Positions 17,045 to 24,673 of a stretch of 64,000 nucleotides of DNA are shown in pieces. The stretch's first letter is position 1; each line of letters starts with the position of its first letter. The stretch covers positions 2,728,001 to 2,792,000 of the forward strand of contig NZ_LT630003.1 in NCBI RefSeq assembly GCF_900105615.1, given 5' to 3'. Position numbers and translations under genes: made by a program. The stretch comes from Lacrimispora sphenoides JCM 1415. Its GTDB lineage: Bacteria; Bacillota; Clostridia; Lachnospirales; Lachnospiraceae. The notes below the pieces were generated by a model, which ran no database searches, was not told the DNA's origin, and saw only the letters and a program-made list of their open reading frames with translations.

Positions 17045-17255
17045 ATAAACATAAAAGCAAAAGAAAGCGGTCAGAGCGCTTACATATATGTTTTTACTAA
17101 GTCGGCAGAGTCGCTCTGAAAGGCCTCTTTGCCGGCTCAACCTAATAATAAGAGCCGGAATCGCTGCCATCTATTTCCGATGCTTTTATATCACATACAG
17201 TAAAAGGACCGCTGCCACATCGATGAGTAATCATCTATGGGCGGCGGTCCTTTTT
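17045..17255 (+). ncRNA. Candidate structured small RNA (about 210 nt)
   Basis: The interval has no open frame with a ribosome-binding site but strong secondary structure: CAGAGCG pairs with CGCTCTG across about 33 bases, CCGGCTC/GAGCCGG is a perfect 7-bp hairpin, ATCG/CGAT follows, and a strong terminator ends it. The promoter box at 17003-17038 and the terminator at 17202-17255 define it. It occupies most of the 400-bp gap between the DUF3793 and lipoprotein genes. No known RNA family was recognised. Confidence 0.5.
17202..17255 (+). terminator. Strong intrinsic terminator (bidirectional)
   Basis: AAAAGGACCGC pairs with GCGGTCCTTTTT, with an inner perfect hairpin GATGA-gtaa-TCATC. It ends the candidate small RNA and, read leftward, the lipoprotein gene at 17287. 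Confidence 0.9.
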
Positions 17256-17286
17256 ATTTGAAAATAATGCCGGTCTCTCCGTTCAT

Positions 17287-17739
17287 CTATTGATTAGTTT
17301 CTACGATACCGAGAGAGTCGTCTCCCTTTCTTGCCTTTTCCATCAAAAGAGAGGCCATTTTTTGGAAATTACCTCCCGAAACAGAGGCACCGCTTACAGC
17401 ATCGATACCCTTGTTGCTTTGTGCTGCCAGGAAATCAGCTGCATATGTGCGAGTATAGCGGTTTGGGTATGTCCCTTTTTTATCGAGCATATTGCGCATA
17501 TAGGGAATGTCCCAGGATTTGATGAATCCGCTTGAATTTTTAGCATTGTACTCAACCGTAACGATTTTACTGCCGCTGACCCGGATGGTAACAAATTCCT
17601 TCCAGCCATTGATGTAATCCGACATTTCTACCGTGTAAAAGCCATCCTCAAGCCTGCTTTCCTCTTTTTTACAGCCGCTTATGGAAAGCATAGTCATAAG
17701 AACAAGGAAGACCATGATAAAGCGTTTTCTTTGAATCAT
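17287..17739 (-). CDS. Small lipoprotein with FMN-binding-like domain
   Basis: Lipoprotein of 150 residues: signal peptide with lipobox SISGC (Cys near 23), then an FMN_bind-like domain ending in DAVSGASVSGGNF. In covalently flavinylated members the corresponding motif is D-x-x-(S/T)-G-A-(S/T), the last residue being the attachment site; here it is Ser, so attachment is uncertain. Its ATG overlaps the stop of the chemoreceptor gene (ATGA), so the two are translationally coupled. A role as electron carrier or as a binding partner of the receptor is possible; neither is shown. Confidence 0.75.
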   Translation of the reverse strand: MIQRKRFIMVFLVLMTMLSISGCKKEESRLEDGFYTVEMSDYINGWKEFVTIRVSGSKIVTVEYNAKNSSGFIKSWDIPYMRNMLDKKGTYPNRYTRTYAADFLAAQSNKGIDAVSGASVSGGNFQKMASLLMEKARKGDDSLGIVETNQ

Positions 17740-19718
17740 TGTCCATCCCTCCTTTCGGAACCGGAACGAAGACGGAAACGCCCGGACATTTCTTCAAGAC
17801 TTTGAGCCTGTTGTGCCAGATCCCCGCTTAAAGAAGCCACAGCGCTGCTTGATTCAAGGTTTTGGCGGGCGTGCCGGGATATCTGGGAGATGTCAAGAGA
17901 CGCATTCTCAAGGCTTAATTTCTCATTTCCCACAAGTTTTGCCAGGTCTTCTGTTATCTCATAGGTCTGCTTGGAGATATCCGTCAGCTCATTTAAAAAA
18001 TGAGCGGTAAGATCGGCATACCTGACCCCCTCTTCAATCGCCTGTTGGGAATGTACGATCATCTCGGCAGTACGCTTTGAAGATTCCGCACTTTTTTCAG
18101 CAAGATCACGGATTTCATTTGCCACTACGGCAAACCCTTTTCCTGCTTCACCTGCATGGGCGGCTTCAACGCTTGCATTCAGGGCCAGAAGGTTTGTCTG
18201 GAATGCTATTTCTTCCAGGAATTTTGTGATTTTTGTTATTTCGGCCGCATTATGGCTGATATTCTCCATTGCCTGAAGGGTATTCTCCATATGTTCATCG
18301 CCCATTGACAGCTTTTCCATGGACTGCTCCATAAGTTCACGGGCGGTTCTTGCATGCTCATCCACAATGACAATGTCTTTTGAGATGGAGTCTGTCTCCT
18401 CCACGAGCCGGTCAATGGACATGGACTGATGGCCGGAAGATTCATTCATAAGGAGGGCGCTTTGGGATACCTCCTGGGCAGCATGGTTCAGGGTTTCAGC
18501 CGACCGCTGAAGATCATTGATCAACAGGTTTAAGAAATCCGTAATATTATGAATGGAATCTTTCATAACCACAAAATCTCCTGCAAACTGATCGCTGACG
18601 CTGACGTCTAAATTGCCGGCGGAAAGCCGTTCCAGGGCATTTTGAAGCTGGGAAATGTATCCGCTCACCTGTTCTATGGTTTCTTTCAGCGAATTGGAAA
18701 GGGTCTGGGCCTCATCGTTTGTCATCATCACTTCCACAGGGCTTGTCAAATCTCCTTGAGCCAGCTTCTGTATCCGCTCTGTTACACTTCTCAAAGACTT
18801 TGAGATTTTTCCTGCAAACCGGGCTATAAATAAAATTGCAAGCAGGGTAAGGGTTATGGTAATGCCTATATTGATCATAACGGCAGTGTTTACGATATTC
18901 GTAAAGTCTGATTTTGGCGTTATGATGGCTAAATACCAGTTAGCTCCTCGTACAGGTGCATAGACCACAAGAGTATCCTTCCCATCTAAGGACACAGAAG
19001 CGGATCCGATCCTTCCTGATTTCATTGCATCAAATACTTCCAGGAGCTTTCCATTATCCTTATAAAGAGAATATACATTCTCTCCGCTCTTAATTAAATC
19101 TGTATCAGGGTAAGCGACCACCTGGCCGCTTTCGTTCATAACAAAAGCGTGGCCGCTGTAGCCAATATGTATACTGCTGATCACATCATCAAGCATGTCA
19201 TACTTATAACTTCCAACCAGATAAAAGGTGTTATTCTTTTCTGTGGTTATGGGCATTCCCACAGATACTTCAAGTCCATTTTCCCCGACAGAAGTATCCC
19301 CGATCACAAGATTTTGAGTTTCCTGCATCTTTTTGAATAAATCTCCTCCTGAAATATCAGAAGGGCTGTTTCCGTTGCCCGTATACAGTCTGCCTTCCCG
19401 GGTGTATAGAGCCAGCCATACAAATTCTATTCCAGATGTGGCCTTGTCAAGAACCTGGTGTTTTTCCTCAAGTGTCGCTTCCTCTGATGTCAGTTCATGA
19501 TTTTCCCCAATCATAAATATACGGTCTGCCATGATATGCAGACTGCTTTCAATGCTTTTTGAAGCAGTTTTAGCAAAAGGCATGAGGGTTTCCATCAATG
19601 TGAGATTGGTCAGAGACATGGCGGATACGGACAATACAATGGTTGTAACCACAGAAATAATGATGGTGACAATCAATGTATTTAAGATGATCTTCCGCCG
19701 AATTCCTTTTAAATTCAT
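17736..19718 (-). CDS. Methyl-accepting chemotaxis protein (dCACHE sensor)
   Basis: Chemoreceptor of 660 residues. The order is membrane segment 1 (about 10-32), extracellular double-Cache-like sensor (about 35-275), membrane segment 2 (about 280-302), HAMP, and a long cytoplasmic helical hairpin with the signalling tip EIAFQTNLLALNASVEAAHA. It would signal to CheA/CheW at the cell pole; none of these is in the window. GGAGG precedes the ATG at 19718. The unusual feature is the overlapping lipoprotein gene downstream, possibly a ligand-binding or redox accessory. Confidence 0.93.
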   Translation of the reverse strand: MNLKGIRRKIILNTLIVTIIISVVTTIVLSVSAMSLTNLTLMETLMPFAKTASKSIESSLHIMADRIFMIGENHELTSEEATLEEKHQVLDKATSGIEFVWLALYTREGRLYTGNGNSPSDISGGDLFKKMQETQNLVIGDTSVGENGLEVSVGMPITTEKNNTFYLVGSYKYDMLDDVISSIHIGYSGHAFVMNESGQVVAYPDTDLIKSGENVYSLYKDNGKLLEVFDAMKSGRIGSASVSLDGKDTLVVYAPVRGANWYLAIITPKSDFTNIVNTAVMINIGITITLTLLAILFIARFAGKISKSLRSVTERIQKLAQGDLTSPVEVMMTNDEAQTLSNSLKETIEQVSGYISQLQNALERLSAGNLDVSVSDQFAGDFVVMKDSIHNITDFLNLLINDLQRSAETLNHAAQEVSQSALLMNESSGHQSMSIDRLVEETDSISKDIVIVDEHARTARELMEQSMEKLSMGDEHMENTLQAMENISHNAAEITKITKFLEEIAFQTNLLALNASVEAAHAGEAGKGFAVVANEIRDLAEKSAESSKRTAEMIVHSQQAIEEGVRYADLTAHFLNELTDISKQTYEITEDLAKLVGNEKLSLENASLDISQISRHARQNLESSSAVASLSGDLAQQAQSLEEMSGRFRLRSGSERRDGQ

Positions 19719-19765
19719 AAATCCTCCTTTGTATCGTTACAAAATTAATTTATAACATATAAAGT

Positions 19766-19793
19766 AATATAACCGATTTAAAATAAAAGACAA
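19766..19793 (-). promoter_or_regulatory. Possible promoter of the chemoreceptor operon
   Basis: TTGTCT (19788-19793), 16-bp spacer, TATATT (19766-19771) on the minus strand. A clear sigma-D motif was not found. The 300-bp gap 19719-20022 also holds the rightward element at 19949-19996. Confidence 0.45.
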
Positions 19794-19948
19794 TAGTTTT
19801 TAGGAAATAAAAACCTTTGTTGGGAAAAATTGTCTCATTAGTAATAAAAAAATCTTAAATTAGATGTGAAAACTGGTAATTGTTTCTCTTATGTTTTATT
19901 GCTTTCTAAAGTCCTGATCTTCCTTTTCCCCTGCTCCCCCCTGACAGT

Positions 19949-19976
19949 CACTTCCTGCAGCTGGGGACATACTATA
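19949..19976 (+). promoter_or_regulatory. Possible sigma-K/sigma-E type promoter
   Basis: CATACTATA (19968-19976) fits the minus-10 consensus CATAnnnTA of mother-cell sporulation sigma factors, with CAC (19949-19951) 16 bp upstream as a partial minus-35. It precedes the first gene of the glycan locus by about 50 bp. Such short motifs arise by chance, so confidence is modest. Confidence 0.35.
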
Positions 19977-19980
19977 TATA

Positions 19981-19996
19981 AGAAATACGTATTTCT
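19981..19996. promoter_or_regulatory. Perfect 16-bp palindrome, candidate operator
   Basis: AGAAATACGTATTTCT is a perfect palindrome with no loop, so it fits a dimeric DNA-binding protein better than an RNA hairpin. It lies between the possible promoter and the ATG at 20023. Confidence 0.5.
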
Positions 19997-20022
19997 ACAA
20001 TTTGTTAAAAGGGGGCAACCTT

Positions 20023-20307
20023 ATGGCCAACTATAAACCAATCGCGAAAACAATCTCAGCTGCTTCTGCTATTTCAGGAGTACTGGTTCCTGCTAATCTT
20101 TCTACAACAAGCTGGGGTTTACTTTTAGTAAGAGGTTCTGCATTATTCAGTAATACAATCCTAAGAAGCGGTGCTGTAGCGGTATGGGAAAGTACAAATC
20201 CTACCACTGCTGCTCCAAGCCGGGAAACATTTACTGATGCAAATGCCATCTACGGCATTACCTGCAGAGCCGGGGTAAGGCTGATATTTAAGTTCTATGC
20301 TCACTAA
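20023..20307 (+). CDS. Ser/Thr/Ala-rich 94-residue protein of unknown function
   Basis: The ATG at 20023 follows AAAGGGGG; an upstream ATG at 20002 lacks a site. The 94-residue product has about 21 percent Ser plus Thr and a mildly hydrophobic, beta-prone sequence with no signal peptide, no membrane helix and one Cys (ITCRAG). I recognise no family. It is the first gene of a rightward locus that continues with small beta-sandwich proteins, a Maf-type glycosyltransferase and legionaminic acid genes. A strong ribosome-binding site and a long hairpin directly after it suggest higher expression than the downstream genes. A glycosylated structural protein is a plausible but unproven reading. Confidence 0.75.
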   Translation: MANYKPIAKTISAASAISGVLVPANLSTTSWGLLLVRGSALFSNTILRSGAVAVWESTNPTTAAPSRETFTDANAIYGITCRAGVRLIFKFYAH

Positions 20308-20315
20308 CATTTAAA

Positions 20316-20430
20316 AAAGGCGCTTCAAAGGTTAAAATCCAACATCACGCTCACCAAATACGAACGAATTCAAGCTAATATCAGAATATCTGGCATGTAT
20401 GGGATGGAAAGGAACCTTTGAGGCGCCTTT
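20316..20430 (+). repeat. Long inverted repeat (18-bp arms, 79-base loop) after the 94-residue gene
   Basis: The arms at 20316-20333 and 20413-20430 are complementary over 18 positions with one G-T wobble (AAAGGCGC... against ...GCGCCTTT). The right arm is followed by CTTTAAAG. It may be a terminator separating the first gene from the rest of the locus, a transcript-stabilising hairpin or a remnant small transposable repeat. Confidence 0.65.
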
Positions 20431-20470
20431 CTTTAAAGTAGCATTATTTTATAACAAAGGAGGGGGAAAA

Positions 20471-20764
20471 TTGCAGCAAAAAATAACTTTCACAGGCTGT
20501 CAGATCATTTGTTCCGGAATCGTGACAGCAGATATTACCTTATCAAATAACGCGTTTATATTAATCACGGGAACCGTATACAGTCCAACTGGAAAGCCGC
20601 TGCCAAACGCTGCGGTTGAAATACTTCTCGTGGATGATTCCCATATCCCTTCTGAGGAAAAAACCTTAGGTGTAACCTTTACACTTCAAGATGGTACTTA
20701 TGGAATATCACTTCCAAGGATTAGTGAAAAGCAATACAAATTAATTGCTTATTCACCCGTTTAA
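20471..20764 (+). CDS. Small beta-sandwich protein (regulatory-like/CnaB-type module) 1
   Basis: Predicted 97 residues from a TTG at 20471 preceded by AAAGGAGGGGG; an ATG at 20399 lies inside the inverted repeat and lacks a site. The core GTVYSPTGKPLPNAAVEILL fits the carboxypeptidase-regulatory-like (transthyretin/CnaB) fold, with a second half containing DGTYGISLP. No signal peptide. It is one of four paralogues in this locus (others at 22756, 23079, 23392). Such domains are usually extracellular structural units, so the missing secretion signal is odd unless the proteins are released at spore maturation or carried by a dedicated route. Confidence 0.7.
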   Translation: MQQKITFTGCQIICSGIVTADITLSNNAFILITGTVYSPTGKPLPNAAVEILLVDDSHIPSEEKTLGVTFTLQDGTYGISLPRISEKQYKLIAYSPV

Positions 20765-20799
20765 ACGGGAATAAAAAGCCAGTCAACACGGAGATTATC

Positions 20800-22530
20800 A
20801 TGAAAAAATATAAAACAATGGATGGATATCACGTATATCGGATAAAGAAAAATAAGAAGTTCTATTTTCTGGCAGACCAGTTGGAATACAGAAAAGAAAT
20901 CAATCAGTTATTATATACATTAGAGGATTTAAAATTTGATTCCCTGATCTTTTTATTCGGAATTGATACGGGAGAATATCTTCAAGATCTAAAAAAATTG
21001 CTGTGTGCCAAAAACAGGGTGATCATTTTTGAACCAAACCCTGTGATCTGCAAAAAATTCGATTCCAAATTAGCAGACAATATTAGCCTTGTTCCGTTTG
21101 AGGAAAATCAGGTAAGACAAATTTTTGACAATACCATTCATTTTAAAAATATCAATAATATTTACTTTCACGCATTCGGCAACTATTCCGGTGTTTATAA
21201 GGAAGAATACGACCGTTTGATTGAACATCTGGATTGGACCATCATCAACGCGGCTTCCCAGGTGGAGCTTGCAAAACGGTTTAAAAAAATTTTCATACAA
21301 AACATGACTGCAAATATGAAGGTTTTAAATCAGAGCACTCCCATTCACCACTACCGGTCCACCAATCTCAATGTTCCCGCACTTGTGGTCTCCGGAGGCC
21401 CTTCCCTGGATTCAAACATCAGGGATATGCTCAATCATAAGGATCAGTTAGACCAGTATTTTATCATTACCGGAAGCAGGACTGCTGAGGCTTTAACGAA
21501 AAATGGGATCCTTCCGGATATGATCGTATCCGTAGATCCGGTTGATGCAAACTTTGATATGATGAAGAACTGCCTGGACTTAGAAGTTCCCCTTGCTTTT
21601 TATGAATACAGCAACCGATATCTGGTGGGAAATTATAAGGGAGATAAAATCTTTATTTCGCTCCTGCTTTCTCAAACAGTGAAGGGCTTTGAACAATACC
21701 AGGGTGTGTACTGCGGAGGTTCGGTCGCCCACGCCTGTATTGATATTGCAAACATGATGGGCTGCTCTCCCATCATATTTTTGGGCCAGGATCTCGCTTA
21801 TACTTATAATAAACATCATGCAGACAGCGCAGTCTTTGATTATGATAAGAGCCTCCTCTATGGGGCCACAACCATTGTAAAGGATGTATACGGCAATCCG
21901 GTCGGGACGACCATCACCCTGGATCATTACAGAAGAAGGCTGGAACATTATATTGCTATTTATAAAGACCAGAAACGAATACGGTTTATCAATTGTTCTT
22001 ATGGAGCGGATATAAAAGGCGCACCCCATAAGGAGCTGTCGGAAGTATTTAAGGAAGAAACTTCCGGAAGGCAAAAAAAGAATTGCCTCCCAAACCAGGA
22101 GATCCAGCTAGACAGCAGGAAGACCATAGACTCCCTTCTTTGCTTCATCGAAGAATACCGGATAAAGGCAAGCCAGGGCCTGGAGTTATGTGAAATCATA
22201 TGCTCTGAAGACCAGACAAAATCTCTGCTCAATATGGAAGAAACGGATATTGACCTGCAGCGGATCTTATATATTCTAAAGATTGTAAGTGATTTTGAAA
22301 ATGCTGCTGACACCGGATATTTAGGAGGATATTTCAGCGAATTCGTTTATGAAATGAAGGAAAGAACGTTTAACATGTCTGCTATGGATTATGAGAAGCT
22401 GACATCTGATCTGCAGCATCAGGCAAGAGCTTTTAAGATATATTTTGAAAAAATGAAAGAAATGCTTGAAGAAGTAAAGGGAACCATTTTGGAAACGGTA
22501 ACAGAATTCTATGAACCGCATATAGTTTAA
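20800..22530 (+). CDS. Maf-type motility-associated glycosyltransferase (DUF115/MAF_flag10)
   Basis: Protein of 576 residues. The central domain (about 180-370) carries LVVSGGPSLDSNIRDM and DMIVSVDPVDANFDM, typical of the MAF_flag10/DUF115 glycosyltransferases that attach nonulosonic acids to Ser/Thr of flagellin. The C-terminal third is helical. It lies in the same transcript as the legionaminic acid genes that would supply its CMP-sugar donor. No flagellin or other flagellar gene is nearby, so the acceptor is probably one of the small proteins encoded here; that is inference. Confidence 0.88.
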   Translation: MKKYKTMDGYHVYRIKKNKKFYFLADQLEYRKEINQLLYTLEDLKFDSLIFLFGIDTGEYLQDLKKLLCAKNRVIIFEPNPVICKKFDSKLADNISLVPFEENQVRQIFDNTIHFKNINNIYFHAFGNYSGVYKEEYDRLIEHLDWTIINAASQVELAKRFKKIFIQNMTANMKVLNQSTPIHHYRSTNLNVPALVVSGGPSLDSNIRDMLNHKDQLDQYFIITGSRTAEALTKNGILPDMIVSVDPVDANFDMMKNCLDLEVPLAFYEYSNRYLVGNYKGDKIFISLLLSQTVKGFEQYQGVYCGGSVAHACIDIANMMGCSPIIFLGQDLAYTYNKHHADSAVFDYDKSLLYGATTIVKDVYGNPVGTTITLDHYRRRLEHYIAIYKDQKRIRFINCSYGADIKGAPHKELSEVFKEETSGRQKKNCLPNQEIQLDSRKTIDSLLCFIEEYRIKASQGLELCEIICSEDQTKSLLNMEETDIDLQRILYILKIVSDFENAADTGYLGGYFSEFVYEMKERTFNMSAMDYEKLTSDLQHQARAFKIYFEKMKEMLEEVKGTILETVTEFYEPHIV

Positions 22531-22550
22531 TAAAAAAAGGGGATAAGGCT

Positions 22551-22799
22551 ATGGAAATGGAAGGCAGGAGTAAAGAAATCAATGATATAAAATACAAAGA
22601 GGTGGAAGTAAATAAGATGATCGTCAATGGGAAGGAACAGGCGGGAAACATTATTAATGCTGAGGATACGAAGGATAGGCAGGAATTAAATGTAACCGTA
22701 TATACCCGCAGCATTACGGAACCCCCGGAAAGCGAAGGGAGGCATAAGAGGTTATATGAACTGCTTCAAAAAGTCTTCTTTAAAAATAAACGGAGCTAA
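22551..22799 (+). CDS. Hypothetical charged 82-residue protein
   Basis: Starts at ATG 22551 after AAAGGGG. The sequence is rich in Lys, Glu and Asn, with no membrane segment or known motif and a basic C-terminus (VFFKNKRS). It lies 20 bp after the Maf gene, and its end overlaps the next small gene by 44 bp. I recognise no homologue; position suggests a role in the glycan/small-protein system. It might not be translated at high level. Confidence 0.5.
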   Translation: MEMEGRSKEINDIKYKEVEVNKMIVNGKEQAGNIINAEDTKDRQELNVTVYTRSITEPPESEGRHKRLYELLQKVFFKNKRS

Positions 22800-23058
22800 A
22801 CTCCAATCCCACCCGGAATATCATTTTGACATCCACTTAGAAAAACAGAAATTCCAGGTCATCAATGGGACCGTATACAGTGAGAACCAGAAGCCTTGTG
22901 CAGGAGCTGCGGTCCGGATCACCCAGATCGACTGCAGGGATAACACCAGTAGCCTGCTGGGTTATACCTTGACGGATGAGAATGGGTATTATTTATTCTC
23001 GATGAAAGCAAAGACCAATATGAAGTATGAATTAGCGGTCTATGCTCCCCTTCTCTGA
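22756..23058 (+). CDS. Small beta-sandwich protein 2
   Basis: One hundred residues from ATG 22756, preceded by AAGAGG. The core INGTVYSENQKPCAGAAVRI matches the first copy at 20471 (GTVY...P..AAV), followed by the DENGYYLFSM strand typical of the regulatory-like fold. It overlaps the preceding small gene by 44 bp in another frame and ends TGATG, abutting the next frame. No secretion signal. Confidence 0.7.
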   Translation: MNCFKKSSLKINGAKLQSHPEYHFDIHLEKQKFQVINGTVYSENQKPCAGAAVRITQIDCRDNTSSLLGYTLTDENGYYLFSMKAKTNMKYELAVYAPLL

Positions 23059-23078
23059 TGCAGAAAGGAGGAAGCCCA

Positions 23079-23378
23079 TTGAGCGGTTATACAGAGATCA
23101 TCTTATCACCAAAGCATTTTAAGAACCGTGACATTTTAAAAACAACCATTACCATTGAAAAATCAGATAAGGTTTTGTTAACAGGCACTATTTATAATTC
23201 ACGCCATGAGGCCTTAGAAGGCGCGGTCATCCGGGTCAGCAAAATTACCGGGGATGACCAGAGGGTGAGCGAAGGCTATGTGATCACCAACGAGTCTGGA
23301 GAGTTTGCCATAGCCGTGGAAAAAGACAAATTTGCCTGTTACCAGCTGGATATTTTCGAACCACTTTTAACCACTTAG
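23079..23378 (+). CDS. Small beta-sandwich protein 3
   Basis: A TTG start at 23079 is preferred: AAAGGAGG lies seven bases before it, whereas the ATG at 23058 has no site although it overlaps the previous stop. The product is 99 residues with the core LTGTIYNSRHEALEGAVIRV and NESGEFAIAV, the same fold as its neighbours. It is the third paralogue; pairwise identity looks low except at the core motif. Confidence 0.68.
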   Translation: MSGYTEIILSPKHFKNRDILKTTITIEKSDKVLLTGTIYNSRHEALEGAVIRVSKITGDDQRVSEGYVITNESGEFAIAVEKDKFACYQLDIFEPLLTT

Positions 23379-23391
23379 GCGGGGTTGCATT

Positions 23392-23655
23392 ATGGAACAG
23401 ATTAATCATGAATATCATATGGAAGGTATATTAATAAAAGGGAGGGTCCGTTATAAAGATTCCTGTCCGGTTAAAGGTGCCATTGTTATCTTAGAAAAGC
23501 TTGTCCCCGTATACAACGAAGAAGTACAGGAACAAAAATATGAAGGAACCTATCTTGAGCATGGTCTGACCAACAATCAGGGAGAATTCTGCTTTTCTAT
23601 TTCAGATAAAATGAGCAGTTATAAAATAAAGGTTTTCGATAACCATCACAGGTAA
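23392..23655 (+). CDS. Small beta-sandwich protein 4
   Basis: Eighty-seven residues from ATG 23392 after GGCGGGG. The core IKGRVRYKDSCPVKGAIVIL and a later NNQGEFCFSI place it with the three other regulatory-like modules of the locus, though it is the most divergent. Ten bases separate it from legB, so the small proteins and sugar genes are one transcript. Confidence 0.68.
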   Translation: MEQINHEYHMEGILIKGRVRYKDSCPVKGAIVILEKLVPVYNEEVQEQKYEGTYLEHGLTNNQGEFCFSISDKMSSYKIKVFDNHHR

Positions 23656-23665
23656 GGGAGGAGAC

Positions 23666-24646
23666 ATGAAAAAGGTTCTGGTTACTGGAGCGGATGGATT
23701 TATAGGCAGTCATTTAACAGAAACACTTGTTGAACGGGGATACGATGTAAGAGCGTTTACCTTTTATAATTCCTTCAATACCTGGGGATGGCTGGATTCT
23801 CTTCCTGATGAAATAAAGAAGGAAATCGAGATACACCCCGGGGATATCCGGGATCCAAACGGCGTAAGGAACGCCATGACAGGGATAGAATCGGTCTTTC
23901 ATCTGGCCGCTTTAATCGCAATCCCCTTTAGCTATCACTCTCCTGATTCCTATGTGGATACCAATATAAAGGGAACGTTAAATGTTCTCCAGGCCGCAAG
24001 AAGCCTTGGTACGGATAAGGTACTCATCACCTCTACTTCTGAGGTCTATGGCAGCGCCAAATATGTTCCGATTGACGAATCCCATCCCTTTCAGGGACAA
24101 TCGCCCTATTCCGCTACAAAAATCGGAGCCGACCGTCTGGCAGAAGCCTTTTACAGAAGCTTTTCTCTTCCGGTATCCATTGTCAGGCCATTTAACACTT
24201 ATGGCCCCAGGCAGTCTGCAAGGGCTGTAATACCGTCCATCATCAGCCAGCTGCTGACTGGGACCAAAGAGATACGCCTTGGCAGTCTGACTCCCACCAG
24301 GGATTTTAATTATGTAAAAGATACTGTAAACGGTTTTATTGAAATAGAAGAATCAGAAAAAACCATTGGCGAAGAAATCAACATTGCAAGCCAAACGGAA
24401 ATCTCCATCGGCGAACTTGCTTCGGAACTGATCCGCCAGATCAATCCCCAGGCCAGGATCGTCTGCGAACCGGAACGGATGCGCCCTGAAAAAAGTGAGG
24501 TAAACAGGCTTCTTGGATCAAATAAAAAATTAAAAGAGCTTACAGCCTGGAACCAGGAATACTCTCTTTCCCTTGGCCTAAAAAAAACCATTGACTGGAT
24601 GGAGAAAAACAAGGATAAGTATAAGACCGGCATCTATAACCTTTAG
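23666..24646 (+). CDS. legB: Nucleotide-sugar 4,6-dehydratase LegB
   Basis: Extended short-chain dehydrogenase of 326 residues. The NAD-binding motif GADGFIGSH is at the N-terminus and the catalytic YSATK near residue 150. It resembles LegB, which dehydrates GDP-GlcNAc as the first committed step to legionaminic acid. The start has GGGAGGAG upstream. The order legB-legC-ptmE-legH-legI-legG-legF downstream reconstructs the pathway, which is the main reason to choose LegB over other dehydratases such as PseB. Confidence 0.88.
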   Translation: MKKVLVTGADGFIGSHLTETLVERGYDVRAFTFYNSFNTWGWLDSLPDEIKKEIEIHPGDIRDPNGVRNAMTGIESVFHLAALIAIPFSYHSPDSYVDTNIKGTLNVLQAARSLGTDKVLITSTSEVYGSAKYVPIDESHPFQGQSPYSATKIGADRLAEAFYRSFSLPVSIVRPFNTYGPRQSARAVIPSIISQLLTGTKEIRLGSLTPTRDFNYVKDTVNGFIEIEESEKTIGEEINIASQTEISIGELASELIRQINPQARIVCEPERMRPEKSEVNRLLGSNKKLKELTAWNQEYSLSLGLKKTIDWMEKNKDKYKTGIYNL

Positions 24647-24673
24647 AACCAGATCAGGAGCGGAGGAACAAAT

